The notes under the pieces were generated by a model that searched no databases, had not been told where the DNA came from, and saw nothing but the letters and a program-made list of their open reading frames with translations. Below are positions 17,430 through 24,954 of a stretch of 64,000 nt of DNA, piece after piece (within the stretch, counting starts at the first letter, position 1; each line of letters begins with the position of its first letter). The DNA is from Emticicia oligotrophica DSM 17448 (GTDB lineage: Bacteria > Bacteroidota > Bacteroidia > Cytophagales > Spirosomataceae), in assembly GCF_000263195.1 (NCBI RefSeq), contig NC_018748.1, forward strand, positions 248,001 through 312,000, read 5' to 3'. Position numbers and translations under genes: made by a program.

Positions 17430-18495
17430 AGAATTGCTTAGTTCCTGCATCAATCTTAATAATGTAGCTTTTACCTCCAACCTTTTCGATAGCTTCAGCT
17501 ACTTTTTCAGGATTATTCGGTGCATAGACAAACATACACCCTCCACCGCCTGAACCATTGATTTTACCGCCTAATGCCCCCGCTTCGAGTGCTGCACTCA
17601 ACATTCTTTCAATTTTAGGTGTTGAAATTTCTAGTACATCTCTCAAAATACCGTGATGCTCAAGTAATAAATCACCTAATATTTTATCGGTCATTTCTCC
17701 ACTTTTGAAAAGAGCTAAAGCTTCTCTTAAAATATCTCGATTACGAAGTGTACCCGTAAGAAGTACATAATCATCTTCACTCAAAATAGGCTTTAATAAT
17801 GCTTTCTGCTGAGAATCAAAAGTATGTAAAGAAAAATCAGGTTGATGAGATTTAATTTTCTCAATGAGTTCTAAACGAGCAAACTTCGCTCGTCTCAAAA
17901 CCCCAATGGTATCTTTAGGCTCACAAGAGTCGGCCAAAACAAAACTACCTAACTTTGGTTCAATGGCTTCAGCAGTTGTTTTTGGCTCAAATTCGAGATA
18001 AACAGCATGCCCGATGGCAGTTGACAGTTGGTCCATCATTCCTCCTGGCTCGCCAAACTCTACCACCTCTGCAAAAAAAGCCATTTCACCTATTTCTTTG
18101 GCAGTAAATTCATGAGGATTATCAGCCATTTTTGATAAAAAATGAATCCAAGTAACTAATAAAGCTGAAGAACTGGAAGTACCCGAATTAATTGGAATAT
18201 TTCCTTGAACCGTACACTCGATACCCTTCGAAAAAGTTAAACCTTTATCAATCAGCATATTATATCCACTTCGAAAATAATCACGCTTTTGTTTATACGT
18301 CATTCTTGTTTCAGAAACGCTTAAAATAAGCTCTGATTGAATATCTGGTAAATGTATAATAATCTGTTTGTCAGCACGGTGTTCACCAGTAATATTAACT
18401 CTACGTGAAATTGCAGCAGCGATTACTGGCAATCCGAGGTAATCTTGATGTTCTCCAAAAAGGCATATTCGCCCAGGAGTAGATATTTTAATCAT
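17428..18495 (-). CDS. Galactokinase-family GHMP kinase
   Basis: This 355-residue small-molecule kinase has the three GHMP motifs. Motif 1 is the galactokinase-like signature GRICLFGEHQDYLG at residues ~8-21, motif 2 is INSGTSSSSALLV (about 106-118), and motif 3 is GGKINGSGGGGCMF near the C-terminus. It also keeps EPGGMMDQL, with the catalytic Asp. It phosphorylates a sugar, with galactose or a related hexose as first guess; family members also act on mannose/heptose derivatives, so the substrate is open. It stands between the ROK regulator and the MFS transporter. Confidence 0.8.
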   Translation of the reverse strand: MIKISTPGRICLFGEHQDYLGLPVIAAAISRRVNITGEHRADKQIIIHLPDIQSELILSVSETRMTYKQKRDYFRSGYNMLIDKGLTFSKGIECTVQGNIPINSGTSSSSALLVTWIHFLSKMADNPHEFTAKEIGEMAFFAEVVEFGEPGGMMDQLSTAIGHAVYLEFEPKTTAEAIEPKLGSFVLADSCEPKDTIGVLRRAKFARLELIEKIKSHQPDFSLHTFDSQQKALLKPILSEDDYVLLTGTLRNRDILREALALFKSGEMTDKILGDLLLEHHGILRDVLEISTPKIERMLSAALEAGALGGKINGSGGGGCMFVYAPNNPEKVAEAIEKVGGKSYIIKIDAGTKQF

Positions 18496-18646
18496 TTATT
18501 AAATTCCTAAAGGTAGGTTTGTATTTTATTTCTCAAAAATAGTATAAAACTTTGAAAGGATTAAATATTTATTTATCCATAATTTATTTATTGATAAATT
18601 TTTTAAAATAATTGTGGAATTAATAAAAAATATTTTTATTTGTAAT
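18496..18646. other. AT-rich intergenic stretch upstream of GHMP kinase
   Basis: This is very AT-rich sequence with no ORF worth calling. It should hold the minus-strand promoter of the kinase gene. On the plus strand, TTG (18612-18614), 20 bases, then TTTATTTG (18635-18642, one mismatch to TAnnTTTG) form a possible promoter for the tiny ORF that follows. Confidence 0.4.
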
Positions 18647-18706
18647 ATGATTATGAAAGTCGGTAAACGTAATTTCCTTACATTCATCAGCAAAGCATCA
18701 TCATAA
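18647..18706 (+). CDS. Candidate 19-aa peptide (possibly an sRNA instead)
   Basis: A 20-codon frame starting ATG ATT ATG AAA encodes MIMKVGKRNFLTFISKASS and ends in TAA. An inner ATG at 18653 would give 17 residues. It lies in a 339-base gap, with a promoter-like TTG/TTTATTTG pair just upstream and a textbook terminator (18737-18770) 30 bases downstream. Together these make a self-contained unit of about 120 bases. I recognise no family. The unit could equally be a small RNA with a chance ORF. Confidence 0.35.
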   Translation: MIMKVGKRNFLTFISKASS

Positions 18707-18736
18707 TTAATAGAGAAAGTTAGTAATTTAATTTTT

Positions 18737-18770
18737 ATCCCCTATTCAACTTGAAATAGGGGATTTTTTT
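18737..18770 (+). terminator. Orphan terminator closing a ~120-base unit
   Basis: ATCCCCTATT (18737-18746) pairs with AATAGGGGAT (18755-18764) and is followed by six T after the stem. No annotated plus-strand gene precedes it; the only candidate is the tiny ORF at 18647-18706. Confidence 0.85.
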
Positions 18771-18775
18771 ATGTC

Positions 18776-18811
18776 AAAAAAAAGCTTCGCTAAGTTTTAG
18801 CGAAGCTTTTT
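18776..18811 (-). terminator. Terminator after the MFS gene
   Basis: AAAAAGCTTCGCTAA (18779-18793) pairs with its complement at 18797-18811 over a 3-base loop. The A run at 18776-18783 gives the U tract on the minus strand, 24 bases after the MFS stop. Confidence 0.85.
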
Positions 18812-18834
18812 CTACAATTTCAATATTTTAATCA

Positions 18835-20037
18835 TTAAGCTGTCTTTCTAGTCTTCATAAAGAAATAAAGTCCAGTAAATGCCACAATCAAGATTGCAGG
18901 GAAGAGAACCATTGTGCTCAAAGTTGCTTGTCCAGCAGCTAATTCAAGAGCATCACCAGTTAAACCTTCAGCCGTTTTCTGAGCACGAGCATCATCAATC
19001 CAGCTACCAATAATTGGTTGGAAAATGGCAGTTGAGAACATACCTACGCCACCAATAATTGACATACCTAACGCACCACTCAAAGGCACTTTTTCTGCTA
19101 CAAAACCAACCATATTTGGCCAGAATAACGCAACACCCAAAGCAAAGAAAATGGCAGCGACATACGCCATAGAACCTGTTTGAGTACTAAATAAATAAAT
19201 ACCAATAGCAGCAAAAATTGATGAGCCTAATAATACACCAGTTTGGTCGAATTTCTCAACAATTGGCCCAGCAAAGAATCGAATAACGGCCATCAAACCA
19301 GTTACTAAAGCTAATATTAACATCGGACTTGCACCACTCTTACTCATAATCAAGCCTGTCCATTGTTGTGGGCCAAACTCAGAAATAGCTGTAAGGGCCA
19401 TACACAAGAACATAAAAATATAAAGAGGTGTAGCCATTGCTTTTAAGTTTTCTCCGATAGAAGTTACACCTTCAACTTTTGGCTTAGGGAAAGCTTGTCC
19501 CCAGAATAAATACGCATAGATAATTGTTGGAATCAAAATCAACCAAATTTGTGCTTGCCAAGACATTCCTGCATCAGTCATAAATTTAGATAACAAGCTA
19601 CCGATTACGATACCGCCAGGGAACCACATGTGAAAACGGTTTAACATTTTACTCATATCTGTTCCTGAATAAGCATCAGCAATCATCGGATTACAAGCAG
19701 CTTCAGTACAACCATTTCCTAAACCAATAAAAAATGTAGAAATCAAGAGTCCAGTATAACCTCCTGAATAAATAGTAAGAATGATACCTAAAGCATGAGA
19801 TACAAATGCTATCATCATGATTTTCTTAGGCCCAACTGAATGATAAACGAGTCCACCAATAATCATCGCAAGCGGGAAGCCTAAAAACCACATTGAGTTG
19901 ATGAATCCTAATTGCTCGGCTGTTAGGTTGAAGTCAGTACCTAACTGTGGTAAAATACCAGCACGAATACTAAAAGAAAACGCTGTTGTAATGAGGGCGA
20001 AACAACTCCCCAAGAAAAGACGACTCTGATTAACCAT
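18835..20037 (-). CDS. MFS sugar/metabolite transporter
   Basis: This 400-residue inner-membrane transporter of the major facilitator superfamily shows about 12 hydrophobic segments. It starts at MVNQSRLFLGSCFALITTAFSFSIRAG, with the loop GLVYHSVGPKKIMM resembling the family G-x-x-x-D-R-x-G-R-K/R motif between helices 2 and 3. The frame is open upstream to 20325, but the upstream part is charged, non-MFS-like and overlaps the divergent oxidoreductase gene, so the start is set at 20037. It shares a 222-base divergent promoter region with the Gfo/Idh gene. It probably imports the sugar handled by the adjacent oxidoreductase/epimerase set. Confidence 0.85.
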   Translation of the reverse strand: MVNQSRLFLGSCFALITTAFSFSIRAGILPQLGTDFNLTAEQLGFINSMWFLGFPLAMIIGGLVYHSVGPKKIMMIAFVSHALGIILTIYSGGYTGLLISTFFIGLGNGCTEAACNPMIADAYSGTDMSKMLNRFHMWFPGGIVIGSLLSKFMTDAGMSWQAQIWLILIPTIIYAYLFWGQAFPKPKVEGVTSIGENLKAMATPLYIFMFLCMALTAISEFGPQQWTGLIMSKSGASPMLILALVTGLMAVIRFFAGPIVEKFDQTGVLLGSSIFAAIGIYLFSTQTGSMAYVAAIFFALGVALFWPNMVGFVAEKVPLSGALGMSIIGGVGMFSTAIFQPIIGSWIDDARAQKTAEGLTGDALELAAGQATLSTMVLFPAILIVAFTGLYFFMKTRKTA

Positions 20038-20182
20038 AGTATTTAGAAGGTTTTTAAGGGTTTTGAATAAATTGAGCCGTAAAAATATAATATTTAAAAT
20101 TTTCCCAAAAGAAAATCCTATTTTTAATTGTGGTTTAGACACTTTTTCAGAAATTTGGAGACGAAAAAATATCAAAAATGGT

Positions 20183-20198
20183 GTTCTAATTTTAGAAC
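20183..20198. promoter_or_regulatory. Palindromic operator candidate in divergent promoter
   Basis: GTTCTAA-TT-TTAGAAC is a near-perfect 16-base palindrome with 7-base arms, 61 bases upstream of the Gfo/Idh start and 145 bases upstream of the MFS start. A second, shorter perfect palindrome, TACAATTGTA, is at 20221-20230. Either could bind the nearby ROK regulator or another repressor. Confidence 0.4.
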
Positions 20199-20259
20199 AA
20201 GAAAATTTATACATATTTCGTACAATTGTAAATTTTTCACTCAATCCTATAATATAACT

Positions 20260-21411
20260 ATGGCTCGTAAAATCCGAATGGGTATGGTTGGCGGTGGTCG
20301 AGGAGCATTCATTGGTGGTGTTCACCGTATCGCAGCTGCCATTGATGGAGAAATCGACTTGGTTTGTGGAGCGTTTAGTTCGACTCCCGAAAAATCAAAA
20401 GCTTCTGGCGAAGACTTAATGCTTGACCCAGCCCGTTGCTACGCCGATTTCAAGGAAATGATTCAAAAAGAAAAGCGTCGTAAAGACAAAATTGATGCAA
20501 TTTCAATCGTTACTCCAAATCACATGCACTTTGCTCCAGCCAAAATGGCTTTAGAGAATGGTTTCCACGTGATTTGCGACAAGCCCGTAACATTTACGCT
20601 TTCAGAAGCAAAAAAATTGAAAGACATCGTTGAAAAAACAGGTCTTACTTTTGCCCTTACTCACAACTATACTGGCTACCCAATGGTAAAGCAAGCTCGT
20701 GCCATGATTAAAGCTGGTGCCATTGGCAATATCCGCAAAGTTGTAGTAGAATACCCACAAGGTTGGTTATCTTTCCCTGAAGAGCAAAAAGGTACAAATA
20801 AACAAGCTGAATGGCGTACTGACCCTAAACGTTCGGGAATTGCGGGTGCTGTGGGTGATATTGGCACACACGCAGAAAATCTGGCAGAATACATCACTGG
20901 CTTACAAATCACAGAAGTTTGTGCCGATGTAAGTCGTGTCGTTGAAGGACGTTTACTAGATGACGATGCCAACGTTTTACTTCACTTCGATAACGGTGCT
21001 AGAGGTGTGTTAATGTGTAGCCAAATTTCAAATGGTGAACAAAACGGACTCAACATCAGAGTTTTTGGTGAATTAGGAAGTTTACATTGGCATCAGGAAA
21101 CGCCACAATATTTGAAGCACAAATCAATTGATGGTCAAAGAATTTTTGAACCAGGCGTTGGGGAACTTTATCCAGCGGCTCAGGTAAGTTCAAGAATTCC
21201 TTTTGGGCATCCAGAAGGATATTTAGAGGCATTTGCCAACATTTACAAAAACTTTGCTCGCACAGTTCGTAAGCGTATGAATGGTGAAACACCGAGTGAA
21301 TTTGACCTCGATTTTCCAACCATTGATGATGGAATTAGAGGAATGCAATTTGTAGAAACGGTTATTGCATCAGGCAAATCTTCTTCAAAATGGGTAAAGT
21401 TTAAAGGTTAA
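20260..21411 (+). CDS. Gfo/Idh/MocA-family oxidoreductase
   Basis: This is a 383-residue NAD(P)-dependent sugar dehydrogenase-like protein. The start at 20260 (MARKIRMGMVGGGRG) puts the Rossmann fold GMVGGGRGAFIGGVHR at the N-terminus; the longer open frame from 20128 is rejected because it overlaps the promoter region. CDKPVTFTLSEA (the EKP-like motif with the catalytic Lys) lies near residue 110, and the C-terminal sheet contains GAVGDIGTHAENL with the catalytic His. Homologues oxidise or reduce cyclic polyols and 3-keto sugars. It heads an apparent operon with the TIM-barrel epimerase 69 bases downstream. Confidence 0.9.
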   Translation: MARKIRMGMVGGGRGAFIGGVHRIAAAIDGEIDLVCGAFSSTPEKSKASGEDLMLDPARCYADFKEMIQKEKRRKDKIDAISIVTPNHMHFAPAKMALENGFHVICDKPVTFTLSEAKKLKDIVEKTGLTFALTHNYTGYPMVKQARAMIKAGAIGNIRKVVVEYPQGWLSFPEEQKGTNKQAEWRTDPKRSGIAGAVGDIGTHAENLAEYITGLQITEVCADVSRVVEGRLLDDDANVLLHFDNGARGVLMCSQISNGEQNGLNIRVFGELGSLHWHQETPQYLKHKSIDGQRIFEPGVGELYPAAQVSSRIPFGHPEGYLEAFANIYKNFARTVRKRMNGETPSEFDLDFPTIDDGIRGMQFVETVIASGKSSSKWVKFKG

Positions 21412-21480
21412 AAACTTTCCTAAAAAATTAAGTTAAATTTAAATTAAGTTTTTACTCATTCATTCATTGAAAATTGATTT

Positions 21481-22533
21481 ATGAAAACAATTAAAGGTCC
21501 AGCTATATTTCTTGCTCAATTTATGGGCGATGAAGCTCCATTTAATTCATTAGATACAATTGCCGACTACATGGCTGGCTTAGGCTACAAAGGTATCCAA
21601 CTTCCATCATGGGATGGCCGTGTGATTGACCTACAAAAAGCTGCAGAAAGCCAAACATATTGCGATGAGTTGAAAGGTAAACTCAAAGATAAAGGTTTAG
21701 AAATAACCGAATTATCGACGCACCTTCAAGGGCAATTAATTGCTTCGCATCCTGCATACAATACCATGTATGATGCTTTTGCACCAGCAGCCGTACATGG
21801 TGATGAGCCAGCACGCCGCCAATGGGCAGAACAACAACTTAGATGGGGAGCCAAAGCTTCACAAAATCTTGGTTTGAAATCACACGTGGGTTTTTCGGGG
21901 GCTTTAGCATGGCCTTTCCTATACCCTTGGCCGCAACGCCCAAGTGGACTTATTGAAACTGCTTTTAAAGAATTAGCTACTCGTTGGAAGCCAATCTTAG
22001 ATTATTACGATGAGTGTGGAGTAGATTACTGCTACGAATTACACCCGGGTGAAGATTTATTTGATGGTTCTACTTTCGAAATGTTTGTTGACTATTTAGG
22101 TGGACACTCTCGTGCTTGTATCAACTACGACCCAAGTCACTTCGTACTTCAACACCTCGATTACCTTGCATTCATTGACCTTTACCACGACCGTATCAAA
22201 GCTTTCCACGTGAAGGATGCAGAATTTAATCCATCAGGTAAGCAAGGTGTATATAGTGGCTATGCAGGTTGGGCAAACCGTGCTGGACGTTTCCGTTCTT
22301 TAGGCGATGGACAAGTTGATTTCAAAGGAATTTTCTCGAAACTTTCTCAATATGATTACGATTCGTGGGCAGTTTTAGAGTGGGAATGCTGTGTAAAATC
22401 ATCTGAGCAAGGTGCTGCAGAAGGTGCTCCGTTTATTCAAAGTCATATCATTCAAGTTGCCACACGTGCATTTGATGATTTTGCCGCTACGGGTGCAGAT
22501 GAAGCTGTTAATCGCCGAGTATTAGGTATTTAA
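21481..22533 (+). CDS. Sugar phosphate isomerase/epimerase (xylose-isomerase-like TIM barrel)
   Basis: This 350-residue TIM-barrel protein of the AP-endonuclease-2/xylose-isomerase-like family shows metal-ligand motifs on successive strands: YELHPGEDLFDG (Glu), NYDPSHFVLQ (Asp, His), FHVKDAEF (His, Asp) and AVLEWECCV (Glu). The family isomerises or epimerises sugars, keto-sugars and inositols. It follows the Gfo/Idh gene on the same strand, a pair often found in 3-keto-glycoside or inositol catabolism. The true substrate is not determinable here. A hairpin at 22556-22583 follows the stop. Confidence 0.88.
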   Translation: MKTIKGPAIFLAQFMGDEAPFNSLDTIADYMAGLGYKGIQLPSWDGRVIDLQKAAESQTYCDELKGKLKDKGLEITELSTHLQGQLIASHPAYNTMYDAFAPAAVHGDEPARRQWAEQQLRWGAKASQNLGLKSHVGFSGALAWPFLYPWPQRPSGLIETAFKELATRWKPILDYYDECGVDYCYELHPGEDLFDGSTFEMFVDYLGGHSRACINYDPSHFVLQHLDYLAFIDLYHDRIKAFHVKDAEFNPSGKQGVYSGYAGWANRAGRFRSLGDGQVDFKGIFSKLSQYDYDSWAVLEWECCVKSSEQGAAEGAPFIQSHIIQVATRAFDDFAATGADEAVNRRVLGI

Positions 22534-22555
22534 TAGTTTTTTATATAAAAAATTA

Positions 22556-22583
22556 GTTTCGGGACTATGACTAGTCCCGAAAC
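22556..22583 (+). terminator. Hairpin after the epimerase gene
   Basis: Twelve-bp arms GTTTCGGGACTA (22556-22567) and TAGTCCCGAAAC (22572-22583) with a 4-base loop lie 22 bases after the stop. The T tract is poor (TTCTATAT), so termination may be partial. A second weaker inverted repeat (TCCGGTTT/AAACCGGA, 22606-22646) follows. Confidence 0.7.
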
Positions 22584-22799
22584 TTCTATATAACTACAAC
22601 TTAGCTCCGGTTTAAATAGATAACTGCAAAATTATTCCAAACCGGATGTATTAAAGAGTAATTTTCGAATAATTCCTGTAGAAGTTTTTTGTCCATATTA
22701 AAGGCTATTTTGTCGATTTTAATCTTCTATATTAAGATTCGTTACCTATATTTCTTCCTCAATTATTTAAAAATTGTTAATTTAAATTAAATTCAACCA

Positions 22800-23495
22800 A
22801 TGAAATCAAAACTTAGCATTCTTGCCGTGGCTCTTTTACTTTCAAGCAGCACTTTCGCTCAAAAAGGTAAATGGGTTACATTATTCGATGGCAAAACTTT
22901 TACTAACTGGCACGTATATAACAAAGCAGGGCAACCAATTTCAGATAAATGGAAAGTACAAGATGGTACATTGGTTTTTGCTGGAAAAGCTAAAGGCGAA
23001 AAGCATGGCGATGACCTCATTACTGATAAAGAGTATGAAAACTTTGAGCTTCAATTAGAATGGAAAGTTTCAGAAGGTGCTAACAGTGGTATTTTTTATG
23101 GGGTTAATGAAGATCCAAAATACGGTGTTCCGTACTTAACTGGCCCAGAAATTCAGGTGCTTGATAATGAGCGTCATCCAGATGCTAAGGCTGGGAAAAA
23201 CGGCAACCATAAAGCTGGTGCTTTGTATGATATGATTCCTTCAGCCTCTGTTACTAAACCTGCTGGCGAATGGAATACAGTGAGAATTATCAAAAATAAA
23301 GGAGAAGTAAGTGTTTATCAAAATGGTACACTTTCGGTGAAGTACAAATCTGAAGGTCCAGAATGGGAAGCTTTAGTTGCCAATAGCAAATTTAAAGGCT
23401 GGGAAGGATTCGGAAAGTTTTCTAAAGGACACATCGGACTTCAAGACCACGGAGACGCTGTTTCATTCAGAAAAATTCGTATCAAAGAATTATAA
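22800..23495 (+). CDS. Exported DUF1080 (3-keto-disaccharide hydrolase) protein
   Basis: This 231-residue secreted protein has a signal peptide (MKSKLSILAVALLLSSSTFAQ) and one DUF1080 concanavalin-like domain. Family landmarks are LFDGKTFTNWHVY just after the signal, NSGIFYGV, GPEIQVLDNERHPDA, and the C-terminal GHIGLQDHGD. DUF1080 proteins are now described as 3-keto-disaccharide hydrolases, which split 3-keto-glycosides. The position beside a Gfo/Idh oxidoreductase, a TIM-barrel epimerase and a SusCD pair fits such a pathway. It is convergent with susD, with a shared terminator. Confidence 0.88.
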   Translation: MKSKLSILAVALLLSSSTFAQKGKWVTLFDGKTFTNWHVYNKAGQPISDKWKVQDGTLVFAGKAKGEKHGDDLITDKEYENFELQLEWKVSEGANSGIFYGVNEDPKYGVPYLTGPEIQVLDNERHPDAKAGKNGNHKAGALYDMIPSASVTKPAGEWNTVRIIKNKGEVSVYQNGTLSVKYKSEGPEWEALVANSKFKGWEGFGKFSKGHIGLQDHGDAVSFRKIRIKEL

Positions 23496-23513
23496 TATCT
23501 TTATAAATACAAT

Positions 23514-23553
23514 AATAAAAAATGCGAGCCGTTTCCGACTCGCATTTTTTATT
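23514..23553. terminator. Bidirectional terminator, DUF1080 gene / susD
   Basis: AATAAAAAATGCGAG (23514-23528) pairs with CTCGCATTTTTTATT (23539-23553). The stem ends are A/T runs, giving U tracts on both strands between two convergent genes. Confidence 0.88.
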
Positions 23554-23570
23554 ATCATTTCATTTCCAAA

Positions 23571-24914
23571 TTAATATCCCGGATTTTGAACCAAAGCTTT
23601 GTTGGTATCAATTTCACGTTGTGGAATTGGAATAACTAATTTATTATCGCTAAATGCTAAAGTTCCAACATTTCTTTTCAAACGCTTCGCATCGTGTACT
23701 TGTTGCCCTTCAAAAGCTAATTCAAGTTTACGTTCTGTCAAAATAGCGTTTAAATCTACTGTTGTTAAAGTTCTGGCACCTGCTCTTGCTCTAATTAGAT
23801 TAATATCAGCTAAAGGAGTTGCTCCAACTGAAGTTCCTAAACGTTGGTTAGCTTCTGCACGTATCAAATACATTTCCGCTAAACGTACTACTGGAACATC
23901 ACCATATTGGTCTAAGAATTTTGCTGTAAAGTTATTGTTCGATGCTCTTACGAAAAATGTTCCGCGAGTATCACCAGCACTGTACAGAGCCAAGTGTTTC
24001 GCTTGTATACGAATATCACCACGACCTTGGTATGTTGATGGTGCATAGAATGTATTTAAATCATTTCCACCATCTTGGTCTGTAACAATCACTTTAAAAA
24101 TCATTTCACCGTCATTAGTCGCATCATCAAATGCTTCAGGGAAAGATGGAGCAAGAGCGAATTGACCACTTGAGATAACACGATTTGCGGCATCACGTGC
24201 AGCAGCGTAATTTCCTTGTTGTAGATAAACTCTCGCCAAGATTGCTTGAACTGCATTTTTAGATGCAAAACCAGCATCACTAATATTTCCTAATAAAGAT
24301 TCTGCTTTGGTCAAATCTTCTAATACTTGAGCGTAAACTGCGGCTACAGTGGCTCTTGGACGATTATCTGTTTCACCAACAACACGAGTTGGAGTAGTTA
24401 CTAACGGAACCCCTAAATTCGTATTATTATCACCATCGCCCCAAGCTTTTGCCCAAAGTCTAACTAAATCAAAATATACCAAGCCACGGATAAAACGAGC
24501 CTCACCTTCTACCTTTGCTTTTTTGCTTGCTTCTAATTTATCTAAAGTAGCCAAAACATTATTTGCACGGTTGATGGTATTGTATGCTTGTAACCAAGTA
24601 GATTGAGTCTGGCCATTTGTTGTTGTCATAGTCTTTCTCCACAACTCATCTAATGTAGAAAAAGTACCCGCAAAACGAACTTCAGCATCATCACCTAGTA
24701 AATCACCAGAATATTGAACTGCACCACCATAAAGGTTGATGCTTGACAGACCATCATACGCACCAATGAGCGTAACCTCAACGTCTTGTGAGGTAGCAAG
24801 AGCCGTTGACTCCTCAATTGATTGAGTAGGCTTTACATCTAAACGGCTATCACAAGCAGTCATGAAAGTGACAGTTGCTCCAACCAAAAGCCAATTTTTA
24901 ATATTTTTATTCAT
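23571..24914 (-). CDS. SusD/RagB-family outer-membrane lipoprotein
   Basis: This 447-residue surface lipoprotein binds glycans and caps the partner SusC pore. The ATG at 24914 is chosen because the frame extension uses TTG. The N-terminus MNKNIKNWLLVGATVTFMTAC gives a lipobox ending at Cys. Conserved SusD features follow: RFIRGLVYFDLVRLWAKAWGD, VYAQVLEDLTKAESLL, KNAVQAILARVYLQQGNY, and the C-terminal RLAEMYLIRAEANQRLG...INLIRARAG with ELAFEGQQ. It lies 40 bases downstream of susC. The pair likely takes up the oligosaccharide processed by the neighbouring enzymes. Confidence 0.95.
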   Translation of the reverse strand: MNKNIKNWLLVGATVTFMTACDSRLDVKPTQSIEESTALATSQDVEVTLIGAYDGLSSINLYGGAVQYSGDLLGDDAEVRFAGTFSTLDELWRKTMTTTNGQTQSTWLQAYNTINRANNVLATLDKLEASKKAKVEGEARFIRGLVYFDLVRLWAKAWGDGDNNTNLGVPLVTTPTRVVGETDNRPRATVAAVYAQVLEDLTKAESLLGNISDAGFASKNAVQAILARVYLQQGNYAAARDAANRVISSGQFALAPSFPEAFDDATNDGEMIFKVIVTDQDGGNDLNTFYAPSTYQGRGDIRIQAKHLALYSAGDTRGTFFVRASNNNFTAKFLDQYGDVPVVRLAEMYLIRAEANQRLGTSVGATPLADINLIRARAGARTLTTVDLNAILTERKLELAFEGQQVHDAKRLKRNVGTLAFSDNKLVIPIPQREIDTNKALVQNPGY

Positions 24915-24954
24915 TTTAATCAAAATTTCTTTAAGTAAATAAATCAGTCGCTTA

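Noticed and set aside
20128-20259. N-terminal extension of the Gfo/Idh protein
   Set aside because: The extension overlaps the promoter region and is basic/aromatic without a fold; the Rossmann motif should lie near the N-terminus, as with the 20260 start.
20038-20325. N-terminal extension of the MFS protein
   Set aside because: The extra 96 residues are not MFS-like, overlap the start of the divergent oxidoreductase gene, and cover the shared promoter region; MVNQSRLF is a good natural start.
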